Assembly (NCBI GenBank): GCA_019633425.1
Contig: WSUB01000059.1
Coordinates: 62,001 to 126,000, forward strand
DNA from: Tulasnella sp. 424
Lineage: Eukaryota; Basidiomycota; Agaricomycetes; Cantharellales; Tulasnellaceae
DNA: 64,000 nucleotides
Direction: 5' to 3'
The notes under the pieces were generated by a model that saw nothing but the letters and a program-made list of their open reading frames with translations, did no database searches and was not told the origin of the DNA. A program made the position numbers and the translations under genes. How positions within the stretch are numbered: the first letter of the stretch is position 1; each line of letters begins with the position of its first letter. Of this stretch, positions 1 to 10,400 are shown piece by piece.

Positions 1-1067
1 CCGTCGCCGCAGCCCACTTCGTCCCCGTCTTTGGATCACTGTCTCTGCCAAATCTTGAAGACCTGGGCCTCCTTTTACACGCAAGAGATTGGTACGATCC
101 CCCAAATGTGGATTGTCTTGAGCGTTACCCGCTCCGACGCTTGGTGCTCAGGGGGATCAGCACATCTTGGGATACTATAGCTGGGTTCGCTGGCTTGCGG
201 AGTTTGACAATCGCGGACCTCAGCTACCGAAGTGCATGGCCCTCGAGGGCCCAAATTGGGAGCATCTTACTGGGCTGCTATCGCCTCGAGGAGCTCACCC
301 TGTCTAATCTCGAAAATCACCCGGCGGATGTTGAGGTTCACGATCCAGTGCCGCTTGCCAAGTTCTACGTGCCAGCCTTGAGGTCGGTCGCGCTCAACGA
401 CATTCTCAACACAAGGGAAGCAGCCCTCTGGGTCCTAGAGTCCATAACTGCTCCCAATCTTATTGGTCTGTCAGTGACAGGGACTTGGACGAACCGAAAA
501 GTGGGACGCCCGATCGCGAGTGTGCTGACCCGACAGCGAACCGATTCGCCCTTTCCAGTCGTCATGGCTAATCTTGGGTCGCGTCCAGTACACGTGCGGA
601 TTACGCAGCGAGAATGTCGTATCGAATGTGGGCACTTAGTCAGACGAGGTGCTCACAGGGGTGTCGAGGTTTCGCTTCCAAGCACAACATACGCGGATGC
701 TTGGCAGAGAGTTATTGACCTTGTGTCGTGCGTTTTGGGAGACCTTCCGCTCGACCTGGAAATCGACAAACTTCCACAGCATTATCTGGCAAATCCTGAT
801 CCTGATCCCGACCCGGCTATTCTCGGTCAACTTCCGTCCTTATCTGTCCTTCGCATGTTACAGGTTCCAAACGTTGAAGCATTCTTGCTATTCCTATGTT
901 CTGAAAGTTCAAGTAACCATTGCTGCCCGAACTTAACCGATGTTCACATGTTGGCTTCATCATTAACCCGAACTGAAATGTGGCGTCATGCAGTGAACGC
1001 GTTGATGGAGAAAAGGCCAGATCTCGCTTTGTACGACGGAGTACGCCGCATTTCTCCGGACTTATAA
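1..1067 (+). CDS. F-box/LRR-like protein, 5'-truncated by the window edge
   Basis: The reading frame is open from base 3 to the TAA at 1065-1067 with no ATG before the window edge, so only the C-terminal ~354 residues are visible. Leucine-rich strand segments alternate with variable loops (for example LPNLEDLGLLL near the start, then LRSLTIADL and LEELTLSNL). This is the irregular LRR pattern of Agaricomycete F-box-like proteins, which usually recruit substrates to SCF ubiquitin ligases. The F-box itself would lie upstream and is not seen, so the assignment rests on LRR texture only. These genes form large, fast-evolving families in Agaricomycetes. The substrate cannot be inferred. A short D-P repeat (about residue 260) is the only compositional oddity. 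Confidence 0.7.
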   Translation, partial: VAAAHFVPVFGSLSLPNLEDLGLLLHARDWYDPPNVDCLERYPLRRLVLRGISTSWDTIAGFAGLRSLTIADLSYRSAWPSRAQIGSILLGCYRLEELTLSNLENHPADVEVHDPVPLAKFYVPALRSVALNDILNTREAALWVLESITAPNLIGLSVTGTWTNRKVGRPIASVLTRQRTDSPFPVVMANLGSRPVHVRITQRECRIECGHLVRRGAHRGVEVSLPSTTYADAWQRVIDLVSCVLGDLPLDLEIDKLPQHYLANPDPDPDPAILGQLPSLSVLRMLQVPNVEAFLLFLCSESSSNHCCPNLTDVHMLASSLTRTEMWRHAVNALMEKRPDLALYDGVRRISPDL

Positions 1068-1569
1068 TGATGGTAGAACACAATAATGTAGATCTGATTA
1101 TGGCGTTCATGTTCTTCTTGAGAGCCTTTCTTCCAAACACTCCCTCCCGTAATGTGTCAATATCTGATGTATTATGCTGGTGTTGATATGCAGTATCGGT
1201 TAGAGTTGTTCGACATGGAGATCTAGATAGAGGTTTCCGATTGGTGGTGGATTGAAATCATCTAGTTATTTCCCATCATGACCTTAGATGCAGGGAAGCC
1301 ACATTTCAATGGCTTTGTGTTTGAAGCGACCCCTGCACTGGCAGTGCTGAGACTCAGGTTCTGTCTCAACATGCACGGCTAAGTCAAACGCTTCCCACCT
1401 TCGGATTCAATGTCACGCAAGACAGCCGTCATAGGTGAGCTATCGTGTTTTTACGGTTCTCCCGGTCTGGGAAGCTGCATATGGGCTGCGTCCCGACTCG
1501 GAGTGCTCTCGAATTCGAACAGTAGAACTTCGCCCGTGAGAAGCGAACTGACTCTACCCGATTCAGAGA
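1068..1569. other. Intergenic, no gene seen
   Basis: This ~500-bp gap separates the F-box/LRR-like gene from RRP42 on the same strand. It should carry the terminator of the first and the promoter of the second. Short ORFs here lack codon character and no RNA gene is recognisable. Confidence 0.5.
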
Positions 1570-2755
1570 ATGTCGACCTTGCTCTCCAAGTCCGAAGCCA
1601 GCTATATTGCATCGGCTTTACTTGCCTCAGAGGAACCGGTACGATCCGATGGTAGAGGTCTGCTTGACTTTCGATCCATCGCACTCGAGGCAAGCGTGGC
1701 GGCTCTTGCCAACGGCAGTGGAAGAGCCAGCATCGGAGGGACTAGCAACAATAACATCGGCGTAGGGGACCCAGCAAGTGAAGCTATTGTCGCTGCCCGA
1801 CTAGAAGTCGAAGGCATTGAATCAGGATCAGGTGCTGGCCTGACTTGCACTGTGACATGGTGGGTGCTGTGACTAAATCACCGTCTCAGCTACCGTAACT
1901 CAGAACACTTTGACAGTACACCATCTGCATACCCCCATCACACCATGCCTCAACTGGATGATCTATCATCGGACCTATCGGCTCTGCTCCAACAAGCTCT
2001 TGAATCCTCTTCCAACATCTGGTCACCCCAACTTGTCATCATTCCTAAGAAGAAACGATGGCACCTGAATCTCGAAGCAGTTGTCATCAGTGACTCAGGA
2101 AATATCTTCGACACTCTAGTTATTGCAGCCCGTGTTGCGTTGTGGGACCTTCGCGTACCTCGAACTCGGAACCTTGAGTACCAACGGCAAACCGAACACC
2201 CCGCGACAGACGACGCCATGGAGGTGGACGAGAGTAAGCGCGATGCATTTGGGTCCGCCGTCAAAGGATCACGTGTGGCCAAGAAGCCGACAGGAGATTT
2301 TGAGCTGGAGGATTACTGGGAGGACGGTCTCCCCTTGAAGGGACGAAACTCGTTGCCCGTTTGCGTTACATTGAATCTCGTAAGTCCAACAACCAGCTTT
2401 TTAGGGTTTCGATTGTCTCTAAGGATTACCTAGCTTCCTCCCGTACACTTTCTAGATGCCTCTTTGCAAGAGGAACGAGCGGTGCCCACCCGCATGCACA
2501 TGACGTTCTCTTTCCCAGCAGCGGACCCAGCCAACTCCATCTTACATAATACCCGCTCAACAGGACCGTCCGAAATTCCGTACGCGTCGATAGCACCGCT
2601 TATAGAGGTAGGCAAGTTCTCAGGGGCTGAATGAAGGTCCGGGCTAATAACGATCCCCACTCCGAAAGGCAGGTGAAGGATATGCACGACGTTTGAACGA
2701 GGCATTGAACACCAAGTTAAAAGGAGACGATAAGCGGAAAGCTGCGATAGCTTGA
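1570..2755 (+). CDS. RRP42: Exosome complex subunit Rrp42 (RNase PH-like)
   Basis: Four exons join in phase: 1570-1859, 1917-2379, 2434-2607, 2669-2755, giving 337 residues. The N-terminus reads as the RNase PH fold of Rrp42/EXOSC7 (SYIASALL, RSDGRGLLDFR, ANGSGRASIGGT). It is followed by LEVEGIE, TPSAYPH across intron 1, the LSALLQQALESSSNI helix, LPPVHFLDASLQEE and a basic C-terminal tail. Rrp42 is one of six PH-type subunits of the catalytically inert exosome ring that threads RNA to Rrp44 in nucleus and cytoplasm. The loop after IGGT carries an Asn/Gly-rich insertion (NNNIGVGDPASE) absent from typical homologues. The start ATG lies just before the conserved helix, so no N-terminal extension is needed. 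Intron 3 uses an AAAG acceptor, chosen because it alone keeps the frame open. Confidence 0.9.
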
Positions 2756-3023
2756 TTATTATCTGGCGCTCTGGGTCAGCTTGGGTTCACAATGCGCACG
2801 AGTCGGACCTGGCTCCCAATAGAACGACGATGGAGTGATATATTCAGCAATGCCTTGGTGTGAGCGTCCACTTTAGGGTAATATCCTGAATAAAGTAGCC
2901 AATGAATGCAGCAAACCCCTAGTTAGATGGCTGGGATGGAAAGCGAAGCCCAGGAGATTAGCACGCGAGCGTGAACTTCCGGAAGGACTGGAACATACCG
3001 ATGGGTAGCCGTTGGCGAGGACT

Positions 3024-3416
3024 CTATGATAGCTTCGAGCTTGGTAGCTTGATAAAAGCTGCTAGATGCTGTCCGAGGAAGAAAGTTTTCCCAAGACCGA
3101 GACGGAGGTACCGATCAAATACTGGCAATGCACCCGATTTAGCACGCCTTCCCCAGAAGCCGAACAAGAGAAAGAACTCACACCACCCGCTCCATCGCCT
3201 CCCTAACCATTTTCCGATGACAGGTATTAATACTGCAGAGACCAGAACTTGCAGCTGCTCGATTCCCTCTTCCCACTCCTTTTGCTGTTGCTTCCGGACA
3301 AAGTCGAGTTCATCATCCGAATCATAATAGCCGTCCGACGAGCCAGAAGATATCGATATTGATGCTGCGCTTGAGTAGGCTCGTTGGCGAGATGGCCCGG
3401 CTGTTGATGACGCCAT
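3024..3416 (-). CDS. MIM2: Mim2-like mitochondrial outer-membrane import protein
   Basis: Two exons (3416-3182 and 3121-3024) encode 110 residues. An acidic, serine-rich cytosolic N-terminus (SSGSSDGYYDSDDELDFV) leads into EWEEGIEQLQVLVSAVLIP, one hydrophobic segment with a glycine-containing face (VIGKWLGRRW), then RYLRLGLGKTFFLG. Short size, single membrane span and the tryptophan/glycine/arginine pattern fit fungal Mim2, which with Mim1 forms the MIM complex inserting helical proteins into the mitochondrial outer membrane. Splicing out 3122-3181 is required to join SGW to RYLRLGLG in one frame, which supports the model. I chose the ATG at 3416 because upstream codons look like leader sequence. 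The family name is recognised from pattern, not from a search. The C-terminal ~15 residues are less certain. Confidence 0.62.
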   Translation of the reverse strand: MASSTAGPSRQRAYSSAASISISSGSSDGYYDSDDELDFVRKQQQKEWEEGIEQLQVLVSAVLIPVIGKWLGRRWSGWCEFFLLFGFWGRRAKSGALPVFDRYLRLGLGKTFFLGQHLAAFIKLPSSKLS

Positions 3417-3502
3417 AGTTTCGGCCGTCGGTCGTCGTCTTTCGTCCAAACTAAAACAGCGTTGGAGAACGAACCGTGGGAGCGACGGGCATCTCACAAC
3501 GG

Positions 3503-3745
3503 TCAACCACCGGCAAATATGTCACCCTGAGTGATGCTCGGCTTTTCTAGGCAAAGTAACACGAAAGTTATCCCAACGGTGCCAGTACACCAATATTTCT
3601 CGGCTCTGGAGCGGTCTATATCCACGTACACCTGGCCGCCTTTCGCCTTCAGTTCGAGCGTCCTCGTTTTGCCACCTAGGGGCGCGCCCAAGGCAATGCG
3701 CTGAGACGCGAGCTGGGTGGCGCAAGGTGCCAGGTAGTTCGACAT
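3503..3745 (-). CDS. Small hypothetical protein (80 aa)
   Basis: An ATG-initiated ORF of 80 codons on the minus strand. It begins MSNYLAPCATQLASQRIALG and continues with a basic stretch and VYVDIDRSRAEKYWC. I do not recognise the family. The first ~55 residues have coding-like composition; the last ~25 are hydrophobic and could be read-through into an intron, so the 3' end is doubtful. It lies 86 bp upstream of the Mim2-like ATG on the same strand and 173 bp from the divergent DUF6699 start, so the two starts probably share a promoter region. It could also be an upstream exon of a longer transcript. Confidence 0.35.
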   Translation of the reverse strand: MSNYLAPCATQLASQRIALGAPLGGKTRTLELKAKGGQVYVDIDRSRAEKYWCTGTVGITFVLLCLEKPSITQGDIFAGG

Positions 3746-3918
3746 CGGTAATGTTAAGGTACGGTGTATCAGGACGCTATGTGTCGTTTATACGACCAGG
3801 CTCCTGTACACCTTCACTCCCCGCCAACCACCTCGAGGCTTCGGAACCCTTGGGCTTTTATTGCCAACCGCTTTCGCTCTCGCTCTGGAGGACAAGCTTC
3901 ATACCTCTACCCTTCTTC

Positions 3919-6041
3919 ATGTCCCCCAGTCGCACATTGGCTTTGAACGCGAACTCGGTACACGTCCCCAAAGGATGCGTCGTCCACGTCCATTCGACTA
4001 GTGTACCGCAGACTGCTAGCAACTTGCCAACCATAGCTGTCACTTCACCCACGACAACCGGCACGTCGTTGGGAACACTCGTGCCTCCGAATACTCCAGC
4101 GCGGAAACCACTCTCTCAGCCGCGGCCCCCTCCAGAACATGTGCGGCTAGCAAAGGATGGATCCAAGGCACCATCCTCGCTTTCAGGCGGATCTGTATCT
4201 TCAGTCTCGGGAGCGAACTTATCTCCATCGGAAGTCTCTTCTCGAACAAGTTCATCTTCGGATTCTAGCCGTTCCAGGGGATCAGACCGACGCACGCACA
4301 TTCCAGAAGGAGGAGCCCCGGGTCATCGAGTACCAAAACAACCCAGAGTCGTCGTGGTTCAGAACCAGACTGCCAGAGCCACAACGACGAGCAGCCCGAT
4401 CCAAACTCCTCAACGCTATGTTCCGCCAAAGCATGTTCACTTCTCTCCAAGCTTGGGGAACACGGCGTCAACATCCACGATTCCAAATCCCCCAGGGCAA
4501 TCCTCTCGTCGTGCAGTTCCGCTGCGATCCCCAAGTTTCCCTATGCCTCCAACACCACCTCTTCGCTCCTCTAAAAACTTACCAGTCGTATCTCCTCCCA
4601 TGAGAGGTGGGGTCCTAGGCTCTCCAACGTCGACCTCAACGTCGACCTCAACGTCGAGCTGCACGAGCTGCATGTCGAGCTGCACGTCGAGCTGCACATC
4701 GTGCTGCACGTCAGCCACGTCTTCGACCTCGCCCTCGCATATTGGACTACAGCTTTCTGGTATGATGTCGCAGAACATCTCTACTACCACATTGGTTGAA
4801 TCCTCGCCCGTAATGGTTCGGAAAGTGTCCAAGGAGCGCATCTCCACCACCTTCACTGTGTCCCCAAATCCCGTACCGACCCCCCTCCCAGCTCAGCAGC
4901 AAGCTCCTCTTCACGCTCCTCGCTACCACCCCATTTCATCAACACAGAGCAGTGCGACCCGTGTCTGTATGCCAGTGCCAATTACTATGCCTGTCCCCGA
5001 ACCCTCAGGGCCGCCTGTATCGGTACCTCCAGCCCCAAGCAGCCGGAGATTGGTCACAACTGCTGTGCCGGCGCCGATTCCTACTTTCACTATGGTTCAA
5101 ACTGTTCCCCAAGTTATTCCTGGTAAAACCCCTGCGCCGAGCACCACTCGACCCGTCAGTCGGGTTCCCACCCCAGTAACGAACCGAGAGGGAACGGACG
5201 TCCGTCGGCCAAGCACGGAGAGCGACCGGACAGTCGTGGCGCAAACACAGGAAGAGAAACGCAAGTACGATGCGCCGAATGCGCTCCCCGACTTGCCTGC
5301 ATCACGAAAGAAGGGAGAATCGTATTGGGAGGCCCGAGGACAGCATCTCTACGAAGACACGGCTGAGCGACCGAGGCGTAAGTGGGCCAACTGAAGCGTC
5401 TCACTTCGAACCTTGCTGATGGCTCTCCCCTGATAGTCCAGAACACATTTCCCTGCGGAACGTTGATGTTCTCCGACTCATGTCCGCGCATTCAATGGAA
5501 CATTCTTTTTCCACCCTCGACTGCAGTCGACATGACGGTTGGGGACGGTATGAATCCCTTAAAAGAAGAGTATCTCAATGAGCCAGCAACCGTCCCGTGG
5601 CTGAAAGTAGTGAACTTGATCATCCCGGACCGTATTTCTGGGGCATGGACGATCAAAGTTACTAGTGCCAAACCAGGCCATATCGTCAGCATAGGCGATG
5701 TTCTCTCCGCCCTCTCAAAGAATCTCCACATTCCAGTATACGATCACGAGCCACAGTGGCTCTCGCTTAGCGGGAAGCAGCAGACTGCAATTGCCAGGAC
5801 TCTTCACAAGAATCGCGCGTTGGCGGGGGCACAAGTCGGTGGGAACCTGCGACGACTCGATTTCCTCGAAGGAAGGAACGTGTTTGTTGGTTTGAGTAGG
5901 GATTACGGCAAATGCGGATTGCCAATGTGGAGGAAGTTTGTCCCTGGTCTCAAGCCCTTTGGGGAAGAGATGTGGAACTTCTGGGTCGTCGAGCTCGAGG
6001 AGCTGGGTCCCAGTCCGCCGCGTTACTTGGGTGACCGATAG
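3919..6041 (+). CDS. DUF6699 protein with long disordered N-terminus
   Basis: Two exons (3919-5377, 5437-6041) give 687 residues. Residues 1 to ~500 are low-complexity Ser/Pro/Thr-rich, with poly-SSS patches and a Cys/Ser minisatellite. The C-terminal ~190 residues match the DUF6699 pattern common in Agaricomycetes: WNILFPPST near the start, WTIKV then VSIGDVLSAL, an amphipathic helix with NRALAG, RRLDFLEGRNVFVGLSR. That domain has no known activity. The frame is open upstream to 3727, but the ATG at 3919 (MSPSRTLALNANSV) was preferred because its next residues already look like a domain edge (VPKGCVVHVHS). The GTAAGT donor at 5378 and TAG acceptor at 5436 restore the frame. The disordered half suggests a scaffolding or regulatory role, which is inference. 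Confidence 0.8.
4625..4725 (+). repeat. Ser/Thr/Cys-coding minisatellite
   Basis: Imperfect tandem copies of a 9-12 nt unit (ACGTCGACCTCA, later TCGAGCTGCACG) lie inside the DUF6699 gene. They encode alternating TSTS and SCTSC motifs. The array stays in frame, so length changes would alter the protein without truncating it. Confidence 0.75.
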
Positions 6042-6237
6042 TAGGTAGCTGGATAAGACATGCCATTCGTCACTTGAATATGCTCTATGACCGGACATTT
6101 GTATGATATCTACGCGATAACCCAATGATTACAGACGACATGAATGTAAGAATATGTGCTCTACAAGCCGATACTTAAGATAGAAGGAAAACAAAGGGGT
6201 TGCAATGTCCAAATTCATTGTCCAAAAGCAGAGAAAC

Positions 6238-6913
6238 CTAGGCATTCATTTCTTGAAAGAACTCGACGCTTTTGGTGTCCACGAGATTGGCTGCCACGAA
6301 TTGTTGGAACGCCGGTTGCTTTGTGTGGTGCATGAAGGCTTCCACGCTTGAGTATTTCTCGATCGTTCTGCAGCACACAAAGGCAAAGGGTCCGAAGTCA
6401 GGTGAGAGGGCACAGAAAGGCGCGTGCCAAAGGGTGGGCACGCGTCCGACAAGAAATAGAGTCGTGCTACACATACGTGATCGTCTCGCCTATGGTGAAG
6501 AAAAGGAGAAGCGATATGAACCGTTAATACCTGTTTCAAGGCACAGCATGTGAAACGGGTGTCGCTTACCGCCAAGTTCCTTTCCCACCCGCCATCTGCG
6601 AAACACGAATGTTCGTTAACATGAATGCAAGAGAGAAGAGAAATTGCTTCAACGACTCACTCTAAGCATTCGGGCTCGGTTTGGGAATCAGCATTAGCTT
6701 TGATCTTGGTCATCCGGTCAATGACTTCGGTCGTCTTGCCAGGTTTCGGAGTGATCTAAATAGCCTTTTTAGAGGGCTGTCCGGTGTAGTCATTGTCAGC
6801 GACGTACTCTGGCGACAATCATGAAAGGGCCTATCCAGCGGGGAAGCTGTCAGCAGAGTGAGGCAGAGAGGTTTATAACGAAACGAACCGGTGATGTTAC
6901 TGGGAATCTGCAT
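6238..6913 (-). CDS. Antibiotic biosynthesis monooxygenase (ABM)-fold protein
   Basis: Six exons (6913-6889, 6830-6808, 6755-6661, 6595-6570, 6489-6477, 6367-6238) join in phase to exactly 103 residues. The order is GPFMIVAR (strand 1), KPGKTTEVIDRMTKIKANADSE-like helix, PECLEWRVGKE, then IEKYSSVEAFMHHTKQPAFQQF. The last matches the Y/F-x6-F-x2-H-x6-F signature of small ABM/quinol-monooxygenase proteins. These are ~100-residue ferredoxin-like dimers that oxygenate quinols or phenolics without cofactor; the substrate cannot be told. The second exon is 23 nt and the fifth 13 nt, which single-ORF prediction would miss. The 5' donor GTTCGT is weak, but it is the one that keeps TGPFMIVAR in frame. 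Confidence 0.78.
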
Positions 6914-7496
6914 ATTTTAAAATTTTAATGGAGGGGAGTGGAGGGTAAGCGAATCGAGATTGCAGAAGAAGCGAGGGGTGAGAGGCTGGTGAGTGGATGG
7001 AAATCGCGATTGCAAGGGGGGCTTAAATAGACAATCAAGCGCTTCAAGTGCCAGCCTATTGGGCTGGGGTAGGACCAGGGTGGCTATCCGTGCCTTCCAT
7101 AAACGGAGCACGTCAAAAGGGAGGGTTATCATTTTACGTCCTGGGCCCACACATGATGAACGACGAGCACAAAGGAGCCTGCGACGGTTCTCCGCAGTTC
7201 CTGTGTGGCAAAGCATAGAAACGACGAGAGAATGTTCCACCTTCCCACTAACAGCCGTGGGACGCCACAGACATAATCGCAGTCCTAGAATGGATGAAAG
7301 GGAAAAACTTGCGTTCCAAGGGGAGTGGCGAAGACCAACAGGTCGCCCTCATAGACCCATGCCAACAAAATACCATATAAAGTATCGTAAGTAACAACGT
7401 GACAAGAACAAGTCATAGGGTAAAAAGAAGAGAAAGAGTCTATGAAACAGCACAGAAAGAAGAAATATGTAAAAGCGGAAAAGTAAGATACATAGC
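6914..7496. other. Intergenic between ABM gene start and Sec7-PH gene end
   Basis: 583 bp between the start of the ABM gene and the stop of the Sec7-PH gene, both on the minus strand. It should hold the ABM promoter and the Sec7-PH 3' UTR. No coding or RNA feature is evident. Confidence 0.5.
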
Positions 7497-10400
7497 TTAA
7501 TTTGGCCCATCGTCCTCATGGACCGTGGTCGGATTAGCACCAGTAGCGCCTGCGTGCTTGCTCAATAAGGATAAAGCAGAGAGCTTACGATCCGACGGTA
7601 ACTGCGCGAGGGATACTCTCTTCGCCGCTTTGGTCTTGTCCCAATCTTCACATTTCTCGGTACCTGGATTATCCAGACTTTCCTGATCGATCTGCTGGGG
7701 TGTATCTTCCTTCGCCCTATCGATCTCGTCGGAGACACGAGGCCAATGCTGAGTATTATTTGACGACCCAACTGTTGGTTGTCCTGGGTCTGGACTTGGC
7801 TTCTCGGAGGAGGTAGACGTGCGATTGTCGTCGTTGCTAGTTCGGCCGGAATCCCCATAAGTCTGGAACGTTGGAGACATGGGATTACTCGTTGTGCCAC
7901 CTTCCGGTGTTCCCCGAATAGAAAAGTCGGATAGGGTCATCCTTGGGAGAGGCGATGGTAGTGGCGAAGGGAGTCCAGAAATACCATCTTGGACTTCGTC
8001 CTTCTGCTTGAGGAACTCGGCTCCGGCACTCAGGGCAACATCCATCGTCCCCTGCCACTCCCGATCTTCCGCTGCCATATCGGCGTACAGGACGTCCCGA
8101 TGGCAGGTGAGCATGGCTACCTGCATACGCATCGAGCGGATTCTCTTGGCGAGGGCTGGAATAGCCTGCACCAACCGCTCCCGCGTGGAACGTTGGAACG
8201 GAGTTAGGACAGCCAGGTTGCGGGCAATCCGAACATCAGAATCCAGACTGTACTGCGCCGAGTTGAGTTTCGACTCCAAATCCTTGATTTTCGCCCCAAT
8301 CACGAGGTTCCTTGAACCACGATGCAAACCTCGCGAATGAGGAGACATTGGTTCGTCCGAGGAAACCCTCTGTCGTTGTTCATCGTCGGGAGGGAAATTG
8401 CCAAGACTGACTACCCGAGTTATTGGACGGTGGTTGAGGTGGTCTGGGGTCCTGAGGAAGACGGTTTTGCGATTCTCCGGTGGCATCACGGCAAGCTGGG
8501 CTTTGACTTCAAAGAAGGTGTCTTCAAGTCGCCCGTCTGCCGTCTCAAGGGGAGGTGTTTCCAACTCAACGGAGGTAACCACCTTCCGTTTGATGAGTGA
8601 TCCGCCTAGCGATACCGTGCTCGCATTGAGGGTGCCTGAAGAACTGTAGATAGTTCTGTCCGGATCGTCGCTGATGTCCCCTCTCATAGGAAGATTGCCA
8701 GTGGAGGAACGCGCTGTCGGTGGCTTTGCTTGTCGGCCTGGAAGGGAGACTAGTCGCTTCCGTCGGACCTCGTTGACCCAAGAGGTGGCAGCTGCTATCC
8801 CGACTTGTTGAAGCTGTCCATTTGTCATTGGCGAGGGTCGCATCCGTAGTCCTGCGGTCTTGAAGGCGCTTGCATAGTTGATGAGGGCCATCCATTCGTT
8901 CATCGAGTGCTCGTCTGGTGCATGAAGGAGATACTGTTTGCCACCAGGCATAAGCATTCGGAAAGCATGAGGGTACTGATGTATTTTATGGTCAGTATAG
9001 ATTCACCAAAAGAATTACTAGTCTTACCTTCCGGTAAGCAGTATCGAAAAGGGCCACGGAGTCCTTGACTGACATCGCCTCGTCTGGTGAAGCGGAAAGA
9101 CGGAAGCGTGGAGTCGGGTTTGCTGAAGTTGGATCTACTGTCGTTCGCAATTCCACAATAGACTGGGCGAGGGTCGGGTCCTTGAAGAACAAGAGCTGCG
9201 AGCCCGTAAGTAGAACGCTCCACTCCCTCCACTTGCGATTCGACGATCGCCTCCCGCCTTCCAAAAGATCTTCCTTTCGGTTCAGGACGCCAAATTTTGT
9301 GACCTTGAGCACAACACCCTGTTCCCGATCCATGTCGTCTTCCGCGTTCCCCGAGTCACCACCAATGCTGAGCGTAAGCACGCTGCCACGACGCCGCCCT
9401 CCCGTTGGGTTGGCAATCTCCACGGATTCGGCCGCGGCAAACGCGCTTTGAAGTTTTGCTTCGTCCCACCGCGCCGCCGTCCCCGTGTAGAGAAAGGGAT
9501 TTTGTTCTGGAATCTCGGCTTCGACTTCTTTCCGGAGGGGTATGAGAAGGCGCTGAGCAAAAAAAAAATGTTAGTCTCCATCTCAGCAATAGGCCAGGGA
9601 AACGCCCTACCCGAGTGATCAAATCGTAAGGGTCTATCTTGACTTGACCGAACATATTGGTCCCACCAACTCCTACAGCCGGAGACGCCCCGCCTGATCC
9701 TCCAAAGGTTGACATTCCGCTCAGCACCGGAGTGCCCTCAGGCACGAACCCGCGTTGACCGTTCACGTCAACCGGGTCTTCAATGAATATGAATGGTGCG
9801 AAGGTGATGTTATCAAAGAAACACTTTGAAGTTTCGTCGTCAGCGGATTGCTCCAAAACAATGGCTCATTTACTCCACTTACGTCAAGAACCTCTGATGG
9901 CACTCCGGGAAGCCGAGTATTCCGAACATAGTCAGCTTTGGTCATTTTCCTCTTGTTGGACTTGTTGAATGCATCTGTATGTAGCATCATCAAACTGAAA
10001 GCCAGGATGTAGGGGTGATCTAATGCAAGCACATTAGTCCATGATATAACAGCAAGCTGAGCTCCTGCTCCGTACCGTCAGCGATAAATAGTCCGGGGTT
10101 GCAATCTTCGTATCGCTTCGCAAAGGCCTCCATTACACGATCAATCTGCTGGGTCTCTTTCGGGAGGCTGAGGTCCATTAACAGTTTACGAAGAGCGACG
10201 TCTAGAGGATCGACCGTGAAGTCGAATCGAGCCAAGTAGGCCCTCAGAGCGCGTGCGTGGAATTCATCCGCGCTGACAATTGAAACACGCAGCTGAGTTA
10301 ATGCAGTCCGTTTAAGAAGCATAGACACACGCTCACCTCGAAGCCAGAACAGAGGCGATCTCTGCTTTGCTGACTGACTGAACCAAGCGAGCGAGGTACC

